Shown piece by piece: positions 6,656 through 6,944 of a DNA stretch of 6,944 nt. Position 1 is the first letter of the stretch. Each line of letters begins with the position of its first letter. A program made the position numbers and the translations under genes. Origin of the DNA: Verrucomicrobiota bacterium (GTDB lineage: Bacteria > Verrucomicrobiota > Verrucomicrobiia > Chthoniobacterales > UBA10450); the NCBI GenBank assembly GCA_003219115.1, contig QHPN01000183.1:1-6944 (forward strand), given 5' to 3'. The notes under the pieces were generated by a model. It had not been told where the DNA came from, searched no databases, and saw nothing but the letters and a program-made list of their open reading frames with translations.

Positions 6656-6680
6656 AGCGACTCTCACTTTGAGAGGAGCT
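6656..6680 (-). promoter_or_regulatory. Possible mRNA hairpin across the GTGA stop/start overlap
   Basis: On the transcript the sequence reads AGC-tc-CTCTCA-aag-TGAGAG-tc-GCT: a perfect 6-bp stem with a 3-nt loop, a 2x2 internal mismatch and three further pairs. The GTG start codon of the frameshifted glycosyltransferase straddles the loop and the stem, and the stop of the upstream membrane protein lies in the stem. Translation of the upstream gene would open it, so it could enforce coupling. There is no Shine-Dalgarno sequence here. Stability was judged by eye only. Confidence 0.35.
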
Positions 6681-6944
6681 GAGCGGGTGCATCGACACGC
6701 GAGAACGGCGCGACAAAGACACCGCGCTCCTTAGCGTAAAATGCAATCGCCCCAATAAAGATGACGCTGTAGATAAAGCCGGGCAGGAAATCTACTGTTT
6801 GGTGGGTCGCGGCTCGCATCGCTGATGTTGTAATCTGGATATAGAGAATTTGGGCCACAGTGCCGTTTGGTTGGTTTGCAGCGGCCCAGAGAGTTTTAAA
6901 CAGATATCCAAGTGCCACGAAAAAGAGGCAGCCAAGATAACCGA
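6664..6944 (-). CDS. C-terminal part of a multi-spanning membrane protein, possibly a Wzy-like polymerase
   Basis: Open from the right window edge to the TGA at 6666-6664, giving 93 codons; the start lies outside the window, so the GTG at 6918 should not be taken as the true start. The piece begins with a hydrophobic segment (GYLGCLFFVALGYLFKTLW), then a short polar turn (AANQPNG), a second, amphipathic to hydrophobic stretch (TVAQILYIQITTS), a loop with THQTVDFLPGF, a final membrane helix (IYSVIFIGAIAFYA) and a short cytoplasm-like basic tail (KERGV onward). This resembles the end of oligosaccharide repeat-unit polymerases (Wzy/EpsG-like), and the operon context fits, since its stop overlaps the start of a glycosyltransferase gene. 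No diagnostic motif is visible, so another polytopic EPS protein such as a flippase is possible. Confidence 0.6.
   Translation of the reverse strand, partial: GYLGCLFFVALGYLFKTLWAAANQPNGTVAQILYIQITTSAMRAATHQTVDFLPGFIYSVIFIGAIAFYAKERGVFVAPFSRVDAPAQLLSK

Larger units (their letters stand above)
5466..6667 (-). pseudogene. Family 4 glycosyltransferase, split by a 5-bp duplication frameshift
   Basis: Two frames together make one GT4 enzyme. The 5' frame starts at GTG 6667 (MRVAVIFHRFGPYH) and stops at TGA 6331-6329 after 112 residues. The 3' frame carries ILMSESTALDKPR, LVGGQRHIDYL, GYDVVDNDYF, ASARFIEKKN, LVLLGDGPL and the donor-site pair E-x7-E in TEQWGLVVNEA, and ends at 5466. Removing one copy of the tandem GAGAC (plus GTCTC at 6349-6353 and 6354-6358) joins them smoothly as RWCVETGTPSILMSES, giving 398 residues, a normal GT4 length. 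GTG overlaps the upstream stop (GTGA) and the TGA at 5466 overlaps the next ATG. If the shift is real, the N-terminal acceptor domain is cut from the donor domain and activity is probably lost; a sequencing or assembly error is the main alternative. A gene caller would see fragments 6667-6329 and about 6329 (ATG) or 6431 (TTG) to 5466. Confidence 0.88.

Overview
The window is a single minus-strand, tightly packed gene cluster for building a cell-surface polysaccharide (exopolysaccharide or O-antigen-like). All seven genes read right to left and there is no convincing gene on the plus strand. Base composition is moderately GC-rich, Shine-Dalgarno sequences are weak or absent, and starts include GTG. 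Short degenerate 7-nt repeats occur between and inside genes, and the sugar phosphotransferase is of the type associated with PEP-CTERM/exosortase loci. Together these suggest a Gram-negative environmental bacterium, possibly a member of the Verrucomicrobiota. That assignment is an inference and not secure.

Layout in transcription order (high to low coordinates): the C-terminal end of a multi-spanning membrane protein, probably a Wzy-like polymerase (6944-6664, cut by the window edge); a family-4 glycosyltransferase broken by a frameshift (6667-5466); a second, intact family-4 glycosyltransferase (5469-4285); a WcaF-like left-handed beta-helix acetyltransferase (4283-3738); a WaaE/LgtF-like family-2 glycosyltransferase (3741-2848); an initiating polyprenyl-phosphate sugar phosphotransferase (about 2786-1248); and an O-antigen ligase/polymerase-family membrane protein (1214 to beyond base 1). 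Successive genes overlap by 4 nt (GTGA, ATGA, ATGA) or are separated by 1 to about 60 nt, so this looks like one operon with translational coupling. No promoter or terminator is visible and the operon runs off both ends.

Inferred joint role: the phosphotransferase loads the first sugar onto undecaprenyl phosphate at the inner membrane. The three glycosyltransferases extend the repeat unit, the acetyltransferase O-acetylates it, and the two membrane proteins at the ends of the cluster are candidates for polymerising the chain or ligating it to an acceptor. A flippase and chain-length regulator are not in the window.

The notable points are molecular rather than a new system. The first glycosyltransferase carries an exact 5-bp tandem duplication (GAGAC GAGAC) that accounts fully for its frameshift, and a TGATG stop/start sits just after it. 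Four short 7-nt-period repeats are present: three are translated in frame inside the two family-4 glycosyltransferases (two of them in the same interdomain linker), and one touches the start codon of the ligase gene. I did not find evidence for a wholly undescribed system here.
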